Part shown: piece by piece, positions 24,223-33,848 of the stretch
How positions within the stretch are numbered: position 1 is the stretch's first letter
Layout: each line of letters begins with the position of its first letter
Origin: Chitinispirillales bacterium
GTDB lineage: Bacteria; Fibrobacterota; Chitinivibrionia; Chitinivibrionales; Chitinispirillaceae
Assembly (NCBI GenBank): GCA_031254105.1
Contig: JAIRVB010000028.1
Span: 1 to 63,326 of the forward strand
Reading direction: 5' to 3'
DNA: 63,326 nt
Notes under the pieces: generated by a model
The model's input: the letters and a program-made list of their open reading frames with translations, nothing else
Told to the model about the DNA's origin: nothing
Databases searched by the model: none
Program-made: the position numbers and the translations under genes

Positions 24223-25299
24223 CTATCTATTGGGATCAAGAGCGTCCCGCAGCCCGTCGCCTACGAAATTAAAAGCTATGACTGTCAGGAAAATAAAGAT
24301 ACCGGGCAGCAGAATCCATGGGTGGAGCTGGATTTGAGAAAGGTTCATTGCCGTGCTCAGAAGGTTGCCCCATGAGGCGTGGGGATCTTGAATTCCAAGC
24401 CCTATGAGACTGAGCGCGGATTCGCCAAGAATGTATGAGGGGATGGAGAGAGTCATGGAAACAATCGCGTAGGACATTGTTTGTGGAAGGATATGGCGGG
24501 TGATAATACGCAGATGACCCGCCCCCGAAGCTTTCGCGGCCGTCACAAAATCTCGCTGCCCTATGGAAAGAGACATGCCGCGGATCACGCGCGCAAAACC
24601 AGCCCAGCCAATAAGACTCATTATTACCACAATCAAAAAATAAATTTGTACGCTTGACAGATTTATGGGGAACGCGCTCCTTAAAGCAAGCATAAGAAAA
24701 AATGAGGGCACCAACATAAAACATTCCGCAAAACGCATGAGCAGCCAGTCAAGTTTTCCTCCAAAATACCCCGCGGCGCCGCCAATCAGAAAGCCGAGCA
24801 GACAGGTGATAAAAACTCCGAAAAAACCGATGGTAAGCGATACGCGAGAACCGTAAACTATGCGTGAAAAAAGATCGCGGCCCATAGCGTCGGCGCCCAG
24901 AAGATAGATTCTTGTGTCCTGACTCTCTCCCTTAATCCCGAAGAGGTGCCTTTCTATAGGGATAAATCCAAAAAGTTTCACCTTGTCACCCTTCGCAAAA
25001 AGCGTTACTTTGGAGGGCCTTGACTTATCTTCTATATAAACACGCTCAAAAACTTCATTAAAAGTATAAGACTTTGGATAAACGACCGGCGGAAACGCGA
25101 AGCGTCCGTCGTGAACAAAATGCAGTTTTGAGGGGGGCTGATAGGATTTGCCGCGGTCGGAATTATCGTAGTGGTACGGAGCGATAAACTCGGCGAAAAT
25201 CATGACAAAGTAGAGAACACACAGAGTAACAAGCCCTATCACCGCAAGCGGGTGACGGAAGAATTTACGTTGAGAGCGTTTGTCAATAAAAAATTTCAC
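24223..25299 (-). CDS. Oligopeptide ABC transporter permease (OppC/DppC/YejE-like)
   Basis: 358 residues. An N-terminal TM segment (PLAVIGLVTLCVLYFVMIFA) is followed by a long periplasmic insert of about 100 residues, then five TM helices of the BPD_transp_1 domain. The EAA coupling loop reads VTAAKASGAGHLRIITRHIL. The C-terminus (IAFNFVGDGLRDALDPNR) is the signature end of OppC-type permeases. The start is GTG overlapping the TGA of the upstream permease (GTGA). The enlarged periplasmic insert is like YejE-type permeases. No ATPase gene follows, so the OppD/F subunits must be encoded elsewhere. Confidence 0.93.
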   Translation of the reverse strand: MKFFIDKRSQRKFFRHPLAVIGLVTLCVLYFVMIFAEFIAPYHYDNSDRGKSYQPPSKLHFVHDGRFAFPPVVYPKSYTFNEVFERVYIEDKSRPSKVTLFAKGDKVKLFGFIPIERHLFGIKGESQDTRIYLLGADAMGRDLFSRIVYGSRVSLTIGFFGVFITCLLGFLIGGAAGYFGGKLDWLLMRFAECFMLVPSFFLMLALRSAFPINLSSVQIYFLIVVIMSLIGWAGFARVIRGMSLSIGQRDFVTAAKASGAGHLRIITRHILPQTMSYAIVSMTLSIPSYILGESALSLIGLGIQDPHASWGNLLSTAMNLSQIQLHPWILLPGIFIFLTVIAFNFVGDGLRDALDPNR

Positions 25300-26279
25300 T
25301 GTTTTCGCACCCTCGGATCAGCTGCTGCAAGAAGTATATCGGCGATAAGGTTTCCGGCGATAAGCATAAGCCCGCCAAGGAGGAGGCTGCCCATTACCAA
25401 AAAAGTATCCTGTGTTTGAACCGCGCTTAACATCAGGCTTCCAAGACCCGGCCAGTTCATGATTATCTCAAGAAGCGCGGCGCCGCTGAGAAGCGCGGAA
25501 AACTCAAATCCAAAGAGCGTAATAAGCGGATTCACCGCGTTGCGCAGCGCGTGGCGGTATACTACCCTGTTTTCGGAAAGTCCCTTGGCCCGCGCTGTGA
25601 CTACGTACTGTTTACGCAGCTCTTCAAGCATGTTTCCGCGGCTTATTCTCTGTAAACCGGCAAGAGCCGTAATGGTGAGAACTGTTACGGGGACTATCAT
25701 GTGGAGAGCGCGGTCAACAATTTTTCCGCCAAAACTCAGCTGCTCGTAGTTAGCTGAGATCATGCCGCTTGTCGGGATAAGCGAGATTAAAGGGAGATCA
25801 CGCCCTAAGTAAACAAAGAACATCAACAATAAAGCTACGAAAAAAGTCGGCAGAGACATTCCTAAATATGAGATAAACGACATAATCCGGTCACCCCATG
25901 AATACTGCTTTACAGCCGCGTAAATTCCAAGAGGAATGGCGACTAACCAGGTTATGATTATTGAAAAAAACGAGAGTATAAACGTGTTGAAAAGACGCTC
26001 GGAAATTACGCTTGACACTTCCGCCTGACGGGAGAATGAGTAACCAAGATCACCCTGCACGGCGCGCACAAGCCAGTAACCGTACTGCACAATGACAGGT
26101 TTGTCAAAGTGATATTTGGCTTCTATCTCTTTTACAGACTCTTCACTTATGCGCGGGTCGAAACGATACTGCGCCAAAACATCTCCGGGCGCAAGATCAA
26201 TAAACAAAAATGTAATAAATGACATGAGCAGAAGCTGCGGTATCGAAACCAGCACACGTCTGAGCAGTTCGTCCCTCAT
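25296..26279 (-). CDS. Oligopeptide ABC transporter permease (OppB/YejB-like)
   Basis: 327 residues. The N-terminus (LLRRVLVSIPQLLLMSFITF, then FIDLAPGDVL) is the classical OppB start. Six TM helices follow, and the EAA loop reads VTARAKGLSENRVVYRHALR. It pairs with the downstream OppC-like permease as a heterodimer in the inner membrane. It starts at ATG overlapping the stop of the binding-protein gene (ATGA), and its own stop overlaps the next start, so all three genes are translationally coupled. Complete. Confidence 0.94.
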   Translation of the reverse strand: MRDELLRRVLVSIPQLLLMSFITFLFIDLAPGDVLAQYRFDPRISEESVKEIEAKYHFDKPVIVQYGYWLVRAVQGDLGYSFSRQAEVSSVISERLFNTFILSFFSIIITWLVAIPLGIYAAVKQYSWGDRIMSFISYLGMSLPTFFVALLLMFFVYLGRDLPLISLIPTSGMISANYEQLSFGGKIVDRALHMIVPVTVLTITALAGLQRISRGNMLEELRKQYVVTARAKGLSENRVVYRHALRNAVNPLITLFGFEFSALLSGAALLEIIMNWPGLGSLMLSAVQTQDTFLVMGSLLLGGLMLIAGNLIADILLAAADPRVRKQ

Positions 26280-28060
26280 TTTATGTAAAAATACTCCAGA
26301 TTATGCAGCAGACCGCTGTTCATGTTTGGATTGACATTTTCAAATTTGTTCCAGATGCACTCAATCCGTTCCGCAAGAACGGTATAGATAAACGGTGATT
26401 TTTCAGCCGCTATACGCTGCCATTCGTCATAAAGTTCCTTACGTTTGGCCCTGTCGATCTCCTTTACGCCCAAATCAAATATCGTATCGATACGCGCTTC
26501 CCATGGAGTTGACGGAGTGGTCTGGCGCGGATACCACATGTGAAGCGTTCCGGTTGAGTGCCACACATTTCTTCCGAAGTGCGGCTCCTCTCCTCCGGTA
26601 AGGCCAAGCAGAATACAGTCCCAGTCAAACGGCGGGTTATCCATCTTTTGAATTATGCTGTTAAACTCAAGAACCTGAAAATGCACCTTTATACCGATAT
26701 CCTGAAGGTCTTTACGGATAATCTCCGCGATATTTATTCTTACATTATTGCCGCTGTTGGTTACAAGTGAGAACTCTACAATATTGCCGTTTTTATCTCT
26801 GAGAAACTCATTCTTACTGGCTGGAATCACGAACCCATCCTGGGCGAGAATCTCCAGTGCTTTTTTGGGGTCATAGGGATACTTTACAACATCCGGATTG
26901 TAAAAAAATCCCTCTGCCGGAGTTTTGGGCGAAAGCTGCGGATATCCAAGTCCATTCATGACGATGCGCACCATATTTTCTTTGTCAATTACATGGGCGA
27001 TCGCTTTGCGGAAGTTATCATTGCGGAACCACTCAAGCTTTTGGGGCGATACATAAGGTTTGCCTGTTTTGGGATCCGGCATTAAATTTTGGTTAAATAC
27101 TATAAAACTTGAACCGGTTGAAGGGCCGAGGCGATAGACGGTAAAGCCGCTTGTTTTTTCCGCCCTTTTGAGTTCCGGAAAATTCTCGCCTTTGGCGAAG
27201 AAATAATCGGTTTCTCCCTGCACAAATTTCAGAAGCTCGGCGTTCTGGTCGGCGGCGATCATATAAACAAGCCTGTCAAGGTACGGCAGGCTGTTACCCT
27301 CAGCGTCCTTTTTCCAATACCGCGGATTTCTCTTAAAAATTACCCTTTGCGATGATATATAACTATCAAGTAAAAACGGCCCGTTCACAACCATCTCGGC
27401 GGGCGGGGTTCTTATTGACAGCGAGGTTGGAAATGTCTTTCTCGCCACCGCTTCCGAATGTTTATGTTTCGGCAGGATCTCCTGACTCAATGAGTTTAAA
27501 AACGGGGCGAACGGCACAGGAAGCGTAAAACTTACCTTTGTACTGTCAAGCGCCTTCACAATTATCCTTTTACCGTCAAGCGTAAAAATATCCCGCGACG
27601 AATTAGGAACCACATCTCTATTGTAAATCAGCTCATTAAACGTAAACTCTACATCATACGCGCTCAAAGGCGCGCCGTCAGACCACTCTACCCCTGCCCG
27701 TATAAAGAAAGTCCAGCTAAGTCCGTCTTCGCTTGATTCCCAGCGTTCGGCAATGTTGGGTTCCATCTCTAAAGTCACCCCGTTTTTTCTCAGCAGCCCC
27801 TCGTACATGAGATTTGTAAAATATGTAGTGCTGGTTTCGGTAGATGTTATCGGATTAAACGACTTGGGGTCAGAGATCGTAGAGAGCACAATCTCACCCC
27901 CCGGCTTGCCGGTAGAGGGAACAAAGCTTTCCGCCTGTTTTTGAATCTCCTCATAACTCATCCCACTGCCGCCAGCCGCCCCTTTTGAAGAGCCGGCGCC
28001 GCACCCTGAAAAAATTGCAATAAGAATCCCGCCAAGCACCGGCAAAACCATTTTTTTCAT
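26276..28060 (-). CDS. Family 5 peptide-binding lipoprotein (OppA-like)
   Basis: 594 residues. The signal peptide ends IAIFSG before Cys20, a good lipobox, so it is lipid-anchored. SBP_bac_5 features follow: a Gly/Ser-rich linker, FNPITSTETSTTYFTNLMYE, NIAERWESSEDGLSWTFFIR, WSDGAPLSAYDVEFTFN, NDNFRKAIAHVIDKENMVR and the long second lobe. These proteins bind oligopeptides or, less often, nickel or sugars, and deliver them to the OppBC channel. The ATG follows GGAG. First gene of a three-gene operon without ATPases. Confidence 0.94.
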   Translation of the reverse strand: MKKMVLPVLGGILIAIFSGCGAGSSKGAAGGSGMSYEEIQKQAESFVPSTGKPGGEIVLSTISDPKSFNPITSTETSTTYFTNLMYEGLLRKNGVTLEMEPNIAERWESSEDGLSWTFFIRAGVEWSDGAPLSAYDVEFTFNELIYNRDVVPNSSRDIFTLDGKRIIVKALDSTKVSFTLPVPFAPFLNSLSQEILPKHKHSEAVARKTFPTSLSIRTPPAEMVVNGPFLLDSYISSQRVIFKRNPRYWKKDAEGNSLPYLDRLVYMIAADQNAELLKFVQGETDYFFAKGENFPELKRAEKTSGFTVYRLGPSTGSSFIVFNQNLMPDPKTGKPYVSPQKLEWFRNDNFRKAIAHVIDKENMVRIVMNGLGYPQLSPKTPAEGFFYNPDVVKYPYDPKKALEILAQDGFVIPASKNEFLRDKNGNIVEFSLVTNSGNNVRINIAEIIRKDLQDIGIKVHFQVLEFNSIIQKMDNPPFDWDCILLGLTGGEEPHFGRNVWHSTGTLHMWYPRQTTPSTPWEARIDTIFDLGVKEIDRAKRKELYDEWQRIAAEKSPFIYTVLAERIECIWNKFENVNPNMNSGLLHNLEYFYIK

Positions 28061-28476
28061 CGTACCATTCTCCTGTATCCTTTATATAGCAATGGTTGGA
28101 ACAAGCTGTCTGTTATCCTGATCAGACGATAATTCATAAATATACATAATTGCAGGTTATTCACTGAATTCTGAGTTCGGAACTCGGAATGTGGAGTTAA
28201 AGACGCCGCAAAATCCGCACCATCGATAAAAACAGCTCTCGTGAGAGAAAACTTACGTCTGTGATTACTCTATTATTTTTTCCTTTCAAAATTCCTAACC
28301 GGCTTTGTTGAGTCAAATAATTTCAATATTATTAATTATTCACCCCCCCCTGCCTTTGGTTTATATTTATATATGTGTGTTTATCTCCACTGATGCGAAA
28401 AATGTTTTAATTATGGTTTGGATTTGTATTTATTGGTTTATATTTACAAGTTTAATTTGAAGGATTTAACGGTTTT
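28061..28476. other. Divergent intergenic region without a gene
   Basis: 416 nt between the opp operon and the PilB/GspE gene. No ORF or RNA recognised. It contains a TTCGGAACTCGG motif (28176-28190 area) of a second repeat family, a run of eight C (28343-28350), and an AT-rich stretch just before 28477 that should carry the PilB promoter. Confidence 0.5.
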
Positions 28477-30363
28477 ATGGTACCTGACAAGCGTTACAAA
28501 AAGCTGGGGGAAGTGCTTTTAACTCAGAAGCTTATTACTGAAGAGCAGATGATAGCAGCGCTTAAAGAGTGCAGACGCACGGAAACGAATCTTGGTTCTA
28601 TGCTTGTGCATTTAAAGTATATCAGCCAGGAAGATCTGACCGCTATTCTTGGAGATCAGATTCAGCTTAAGCAGAAAAAGAGGATTGGTGAAATTCTTGT
28701 TGAACAGGGGCTTATTACTCCTGAACAGCTTAATCAGGGCCTTGCGGAGCAGAAGGCAAGCAAGACGCTTCTCGGAAAGTGCCTTGTCAAACTTGGGTTT
28801 ATTACTGAGAGCAAGATTATTGATATACTCAGCGCACAGCTTGAAATTCAGCATGTCGTACTGCAATATTTTAATTTTTCAAAAGAGCTGATCCGGCTTA
28901 TCCCCGAAGATATGGCGCGTAAGCACAAGGTGATCCCCATGTATGAGAATAACGGGGTTCTTACCGTGGCTATGGTTGATCCATCGAATCTGCGCACTTT
29001 CGATCATCTTAAGTTTAAAACCGGTAAAGAGATTGAACCGGTTATAGCTTCCGAAAAAAGTATAATGGAAGCTATAGAGAAAAACTACTCTACCGGTCTC
29101 GAAGAGATGAACCAGATTCTGGGCAGCGCCGCGGATACAAACGCTCTTGATGTTGTAAAGGCTGAAGATGATAATGAGTTATTAACCGATGAAGAGGGCG
29201 CCCAGGTCGTTAAACTTGTAAACCTTTTAGTCAGTCAGGCGATCAGCTCCAAGGCTTCTGATATCCATATTGAACCGCTTGAAAATTACACCAGGCTTCG
29301 CTACAGAATAGACGGCGATCTTGTGGAGCAGAACCCTATCCCGCTTCAGTTGCGCGCGCAGATAACTTCCCGTCTTAAAATCATGTCCGGCATGGACATC
29401 GCCGAAAAGAGGAAGCCGCAGGATGGCCGTTTCAGGATACGTCATGAAGGGCGCGAGATTGATTTGCGTGTTTCTACATTTCCTGTTATGACGCGCCTCA
29501 GGGGTGTGAACGAAAAGATAGTGATGCGTATTTTGGACCCGCAGTCTATGAATATCACTATTGAGATGCTTGGCTTTTTGCCCGCGACAAAGAACGCTTT
29601 TGAAGAGGCTATCGCGAAACCCGATGGCATCGTTCTTGTAACAGGGCCTACGGGAAGCGGAAAAAGCTCTACGCTCTATGCAGCCTTAAAGCGTGTTTAC
29701 AGCGTTGACGTAAACATAGTAACTATGGAAGACCCTGTGGAATTTAACCTTGACGGCGTTGCTCAGGGGCAGATAAATCCGGGCGCCGGATTTACGTTTG
29801 CGGCAGGTATGCGCTCTATATTGCGTCAAGACCCCGACATCGTAATGATAGGAGAGATGCGAGACGCCGAAACTTGCCAAATGGCTATTCAGGCGGCTCT
29901 TACCGGTCACCTTGTGTTTTCTACCCTGCACACAAACGACGCCGCGAGCGCTTACACACGTTTAACCGACATGGGGGTCGAACCGTTTTTGATTACCTCC
30001 TCGGTGGTTGGCATATTGGCTCAGCGTCTTGTACGCAGGCTTTGCAAATGTAAAGAAGCATACAACCCCGACCCCGTTGTTCTTACACGGCTTGGGCTGC
30101 GGCCAGGCTTAACGTTTTACAAAACCAAAGGCTGCAAGCTGTGTAACAGCACAGGCTTTAAAGGCCGTGTGGGCGTTTACGAATTTTTAGTCCCGGATGA
30201 AAATGTTTCCCGCATGGTTATTGAACGCGCGCCCGCAGAGCGGATAAAACAGTATTGCCTGAAGCGGGGTAACTTTGACAGCTTGCGCCGCGATGGTTTA
30301 AAAAAAGTGATTGACGGTACGACCACGATAGAGCAGGTACTTGGAGCGACTCAGAATGACTGA
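28477..30363 (+). CDS. pilB: Type IV pilus / type II secretion assembly ATPase (PilB/GspE family)
   Basis: 628 residues. Two tandem MshEN-type N-terminal modules are visible (KLGEVLLTQKLITEEQMIAA at 7-26 and RIGEILVEQGLITPEQLNQG near 69-88), then the PilB N2 domain and the ATPase. Walker A is GPTGSGKSS, near residue 390. The Asp box and Walker B follow: DPVEFNLDGVAQGQI, then IVMIGEMRDAET, with Met where Ile is usual. A four-Cys zinc site is spread over LCKCKEAYN and GCKLCNSTG. It powers pilin extension or pseudopilus assembly at the inner membrane. PilM/PilN genes at 36.4-38.4 kb favour a type IV pilus. It overlaps uvrD by 8 nt. Confidence 0.94.
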   Translation: MVPDKRYKKLGEVLLTQKLITEEQMIAALKECRRTETNLGSMLVHLKYISQEDLTAILGDQIQLKQKKRIGEILVEQGLITPEQLNQGLAEQKASKTLLGKCLVKLGFITESKIIDILSAQLEIQHVVLQYFNFSKELIRLIPEDMARKHKVIPMYENNGVLTVAMVDPSNLRTFDHLKFKTGKEIEPVIASEKSIMEAIEKNYSTGLEEMNQILGSAADTNALDVVKAEDDNELLTDEEGAQVVKLVNLLVSQAISSKASDIHIEPLENYTRLRYRIDGDLVEQNPIPLQLRAQITSRLKIMSGMDIAEKRKPQDGRFRIRHEGREIDLRVSTFPVMTRLRGVNEKIVMRILDPQSMNITIEMLGFLPATKNAFEEAIAKPDGIVLVTGPTGSGKSSTLYAALKRVYSVDVNIVTMEDPVEFNLDGVAQGQINPGAGFTFAAGMRSILRQDPDIVMIGEMRDAETCQMAIQAALTGHLVFSTLHTNDAASAYTRLTDMGVEPFLITSSVVGILAQRLVRRLCKCKEAYNPDPVVLTRLGLRPGLTFYKTKGCKLCNSTGFKGRVGVYEFLVPDENVSRMVIERAPAERIKQYCLKRGNFDSLRRDGLKKVIDGTTTIEQVLGATQND

Positions 30364-32674
30364 CAGAAGGGGCTCGGTACTTGACAGTATGGTTCTCAAC
30401 AAAGTCCAGGCCGAGGCGGTCGCTTACATTGACGGCCCGGAGCTTGTGTTTGCCGGAGCCGGAACCGGCAAGACTCGGGTACTAACCGCAAAGATCGCTT
30501 ATCTTATTGATCAGGGTTATAATCCGTCAAGAATATTCGCGGCTACATTTACAAATAAAGCTGCCGCCGAGATGCGGGAAAGAGTCGGGAAATTTATTAA
30601 CGCGCCTCTCAGCGGCTTGTGGATAGGCACATTTCACTCTTTGTGCGCGCGTATTTTGAGACGCGAGGCGCAAAGTCTGGGATACCCGTCGGCGTTTACG
30701 ATTTACGATACTGATGATCAGCTTTCGGTAATAAAAAAGTTACTGAGGGAATTTGATATTGATGACCGCACCATGCCGCCAAAGTACCTGCTTTCTATAA
30801 TCTCTTCGCGCAAGTCATCATGCGTAACCCCCGAACAGTTTGAGCAGTCTGCAAACGGATTTAGAGACAGAGAGATCGCAAAGCTTTACAGAGCATACCA
30901 AAAGGCGCTTAAAGACCAGCAGGCGATGGATTTTGACGATCTGATAAGCAATACCGTGTATCTGCTTCGCGGTAACGCTGAGCTGCTTGAAAAATATCAG
31001 GATAAGTTCAGATATGTATTGGTTGACGAATATCAGGACACGAACAAAGCGCAGTTCCTGCTTGTGCACCTTCTTTCCAAATCACATAACAAAATATTTG
31101 CGGTTGGCGATGATGATCAGAGTATTTACGGATGGCGCGGCGCTCTGATTGAAAATATTTTATCTTTTGAAAAAGAGTTTCCGCAAACAAAAGTCTTTAA
31201 ATTAGAAGAAAATTACCGCTCAACTACAGCTATACTAAGCTTTGCCAATGCCGCTATCGTCGCAAACAAGATGCGTTCTCCAAAGGAACTCTGGACAGGC
31301 AGAGCGCAGGGCGTTCCTGTAAAGATAAACCGTTTCAGGGACGACAGACAGGAGGCGGAATATGTTGCGGGTGAATGTGAGAAGCTGCTCCAGAAAATGC
31401 AGGGAACCGCTATCGCCATACTATTCAGAACTAACGCGCAGTCGCGCGTTTTTGAAGAATCATTCCGAAAAAAACGGATCCCTTATGTGTTAGTCGGCGG
31501 AATGAGTTTTTATGAAAGAGCCGAGATAAAAGACTGTATGGCGTATTTGCGGCTTCTTGCCAATGTAAAGGATGATGTTAGCTTTGAGCGCATCATGAAC
31601 GTACCTGCCCGCGGCCTTGGCGATAAGGCAAGAGAATCACTTGTATCAATCGCTAAGGAAAAGAGCGTGTCGATGCTTCAGGCTGTTTTGGCCGGATATG
31701 GTGAAAATCTTGGCGGACGCTCTGTAAAGGGGTTTGCCGATCTGAGGGAAACTTTTGAGATGCTTCTTGACTCTATGGAAAGAAAAATTTCTCCCGCGGA
31801 TATACTAAATGATGTTTTGCAGGCCAGCGGGTATATGGATATGCTCTCCGAACGCGCCGAGGATTCCGAAGAAGCGGCTTCACGGATGGAAAACGTAAAC
31901 GAACTTATGAACGCTTTAAGCGCCTGGCAGGAGGAGAACAGCGGGAAATCATTATCTGATTTTCTTGAAGAGATCTCTCTGGCAAGCGATATAGATGGAT
32001 GGAGCCGCAAAGACAACGCTGTAAATTTTATGACGCTTCACAGCGCAAAAGGGCTTGAGTTTAAATCTGTCTTTTTGGTAGGCGTGGAAGACGGCATACT
32101 CCCCTCCCGCCAAAATATTGACGATGAAGAGAAAGTTGAAGAGGAACGCAGGTTGTTTTATGTAGGCTGTACACGGGCAATGGACGCGCTTGAGTGTTCT
32201 TACGCGGATCAGCGCTTTCGCTTCGGAAATATTCAGCCAAGCGAACCATCCCGCTTTATTGATGAGATACCAAAAGAACGCTACACATTTTCTAATGGTA
32301 CTGTTTTTTTTAGCAGTGATAGAACCGATGCGGGAATTTTTGGCAGTGGTAAAACCAGCGCGGGAGGAAGCGGTGCGTTTTCGCGTTCTTCCTCGTTCAG
32401 AAACAAATCCGCCTTTGGGGCAGCTTCCGGCCGTAAGCGGGAAATTGTTTTTGATGATGATCAACCTGTGCGCAAACGGGAGCCTGTCTATGATGAGTTT
32501 TCTCAGGAGCAGGCTGTACAGTACCGCATGGGTCAGCATGTAACTCATAAGATATACGGCAAAGGCAAGATTGTGAACATAAGCGGTTTGGGTGATGATA
32601 CCAAGCTTACAGTGCTCTTTAATGATGGAGTGAGACGCAAACTTATGGCAAAATTTGCGAAACTGGAAACGTGA
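30356..32674 (+). CDS. uvrD: UvrD/PcrA-type DNA helicase
   Basis: About 772 residues from ATG at 30356 (a TTG at 30341 is also open). All superfamily 1A motifs are readable: AGAGTGKTRV (I), ATFTNKAAAEMRER (Ia), VLVDEYQDTN (II), GDDDQSIYGWRGA (III), LEENYRSTTAIL (IV), TLHSAKGLEFKSVFLVG (V) and RRLFYVGCTRA (VI). A low-complexity Gly/Ser-rich linker (about 670-720) leads to a PcrA-like Tudor end (GQHVTHKIYGKGKIVNISGL) that in PcrA contacts RNA polymerase. It acts in 3'-5' unwinding in excision and mismatch repair. It overlaps the pilB stop by 8 nt, so it is coupled despite the unrelated function. Confidence 0.96.
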   Translation: MTDRRGSVLDSMVLNKVQAEAVAYIDGPELVFAGAGTGKTRVLTAKIAYLIDQGYNPSRIFAATFTNKAAAEMRERVGKFINAPLSGLWIGTFHSLCARILRREAQSLGYPSAFTIYDTDDQLSVIKKLLREFDIDDRTMPPKYLLSIISSRKSSCVTPEQFEQSANGFRDREIAKLYRAYQKALKDQQAMDFDDLISNTVYLLRGNAELLEKYQDKFRYVLVDEYQDTNKAQFLLVHLLSKSHNKIFAVGDDDQSIYGWRGALIENILSFEKEFPQTKVFKLEENYRSTTAILSFANAAIVANKMRSPKELWTGRAQGVPVKINRFRDDRQEAEYVAGECEKLLQKMQGTAIAILFRTNAQSRVFEESFRKKRIPYVLVGGMSFYERAEIKDCMAYLRLLANVKDDVSFERIMNVPARGLGDKARESLVSIAKEKSVSMLQAVLAGYGENLGGRSVKGFADLRETFEMLLDSMERKISPADILNDVLQASGYMDMLSERAEDSEEAASRMENVNELMNALSAWQEENSGKSLSDFLEEISLASDIDGWSRKDNAVNFMTLHSAKGLEFKSVFLVGVEDGILPSRQNIDDEEKVEEERRLFYVGCTRAMDALECSYADQRFRFGNIQPSEPSRFIDEIPKERYTFSNGTVFFSSDRTDAGIFGSGKTSAGGSGAFSRSSSFRNKSAFGAASGRKREIVFDDDQPVRKREPVYDEFSQEQAVQYRMGQHVTHKIYGKGKIVNISGLGDDTKLTVLFNDGVRRKLMAKFAKLET

Positions 32675-32709
32675 TGTATTGATGTGTTTAATTATAAAGG
32701 TCATAATGT

Positions 32710-32742
32710 CCATCATCCCCGCCTTTGCGGGAATGACGGATG
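32710..32742. repeat. Dispersed intergenic hairpin repeat
   Basis: CATCATCCCCGCCTTTGCGG then GAATGACGGATG forms a hairpin (CCCCGC/GCGGG core). The flank CATTCCCGC/GAATGACGG matches the copy at 24048. It lies in the 130-nt gap between uvrD and gatC and could also act as a weak terminator. Confidence 0.5.
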
Positions 32743-32804
32743 AAACGTGAACAACAAGCGCCTTTTGTTACGTTCTAAGTTATGTATAAAAGGAGAAATT
32801 ATAT

Positions 32805-33089
32805 ATGATAACCAAAGAAGATACCCAACGTATCGCCAGTGTAGCAAAAATAAAACTCTCTGATGAAGAAACAGAAAAAATCACCGCTCAACTCGGATCA
32901 ATTCTAAAATATGCCGGTCAGCTCAAAGAAGTTGATACCGGTGATGCGGAGCCTGCTTTTTCGGTTGTTGTTTTACGTGATTCTCTTCGGGAAGATGTAG
33001 AAGCGGTTTCGCTCAGCCCTGAAGAGGCTCTTGCGAACGGGCCGAGTGTCAAAAAAGGACATTTCGCTATACCCAAGATAATCGGTTAA
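32805..33089 (+). CDS. gatC: Aspartyl/glutamyl-tRNA amidotransferase subunit C
   Basis: 94 residues, the normal size. The pattern ITKEDTQRIASVAKIKLSDE, then GSILKYAGQLKEVDT and the C-terminal KKGHFAIPKIIG is that of GatC, the small stabilising subunit of the GatCAB complex, which converts Glu-tRNA(Gln) to Gln-tRNA(Gln) (or Asp-tRNA(Asn)). GatA and GatB are not in this window. The ATG follows AAAGGAG. It leads directly into kdsB (18 nt). Confidence 0.94.
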   Translation: MITKEDTQRIASVAKIKLSDEETEKITAQLGSILKYAGQLKEVDTGDAEPAFSVVVLRDSLREDVEAVSLSPEEALANGPSVKKGHFAIPKIIG

Positions 33090-33106
33090 GGGAAGCAATT
33101 ATAAAG

Positions 33107-33832
33107 ATGCAAAAGAAAGTATTATGCGTCATACCCGCCCGCTATGGTTCGACCCGCTTGCCCGCAAAGCCGCTTTTAGAGATACGCGGCTTACCGCTTG
33201 TCATGTGGGCATATAACCGCGCGGTTGAATCAGGCGTTTTTAGTAACGTTTGCGTCGCTACCGATGATCAGCGGATTATAGACGCGGTGGAGCGGTTTGG
33301 CGGGGTTAGTCTTATGACCTCTAAGGATCATGAGCGGGGCAGTGACAGGGTATGCGAGACGGCAAGCCGTTTTGATTGTTCTTATGTGGTTAATTTGCAG
33401 GGTGATGAACCTGACGTTCCCGTTAATATTATAAAGGATTTTGTTTCTTCACTTGATATTATCAATGATAATAGTTTACTTACCGTTGTTTCGCGTTGTA
33501 ACTTTGAAGAAGCGCAAAACCCGCATGTTGTAAAGGCTGTACTTGACAATAACGGCCGGGCTCTTTACTTTTCACGCTCTCTTATTCCGTTTGACAGGGA
33601 TAACGGAGATGGAAAATATTACTACAAGCATCTTGGAATTTATGGGTTTACAAAGGGTGGATTATCGAAATTCTGCTCTTTTGCTCAGGGGATACTTGAA
33701 AAGAGAGAGAGTCTTGAACAGCTCAGAGCGCTTGAGCGCGGCATGACAATACATACGCTTATACGGGATTTTATTTCGGTTGGAATAGATACGCCTGAAG
33801 ATTTTGAACGATTCGCATCCATGAACAAATAG
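33107..33832 (+). CDS. kdsB: 3-deoxy-manno-octulosonate cytidylyltransferase
   Basis: 241 residues. Makes CMP-Kdo for the lipopolysaccharide inner core. Motifs seen: VIPARYGSTRLPAKPLL, VATDDQRI, MTSKDHERGSDR, VVNLQGDEP, ALYFSRSLIPF and YYKHLGIYGF, and the SVGIDTPEDFERF end. All key residues are retained. It is evidence that the organism makes Kdo-containing LPS and so has an outer membrane. It lies between gatC and a two-domain response regulator, with 16-18 nt spacings that suggest one transcript. Confidence 0.96.
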   Translation: MQKKVLCVIPARYGSTRLPAKPLLEIRGLPLVMWAYNRAVESGVFSNVCVATDDQRIIDAVERFGGVSLMTSKDHERGSDRVCETASRFDCSYVVNLQGDEPDVPVNIIKDFVSSLDIINDNSLLTVVSRCNFEEAQNPHVVKAVLDNNGRALYFSRSLIPFDRDNGDGKYYYKHLGIYGFTKGGLSKFCSFAQGILEKRESLEQLRALERGMTIHTLIRDFISVGIDTPEDFERFASMNK

Positions 33833-33848
33833 CGGAACAGGTTTACAT

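Noticed and set aside
31952-32716. 254-codon minus-strand frame opposite the 3' half of uvrD
   Set aside because: Fully antisense to conserved UvrD motifs V and VI and the Tudor end; composition is that of a shadow frame.
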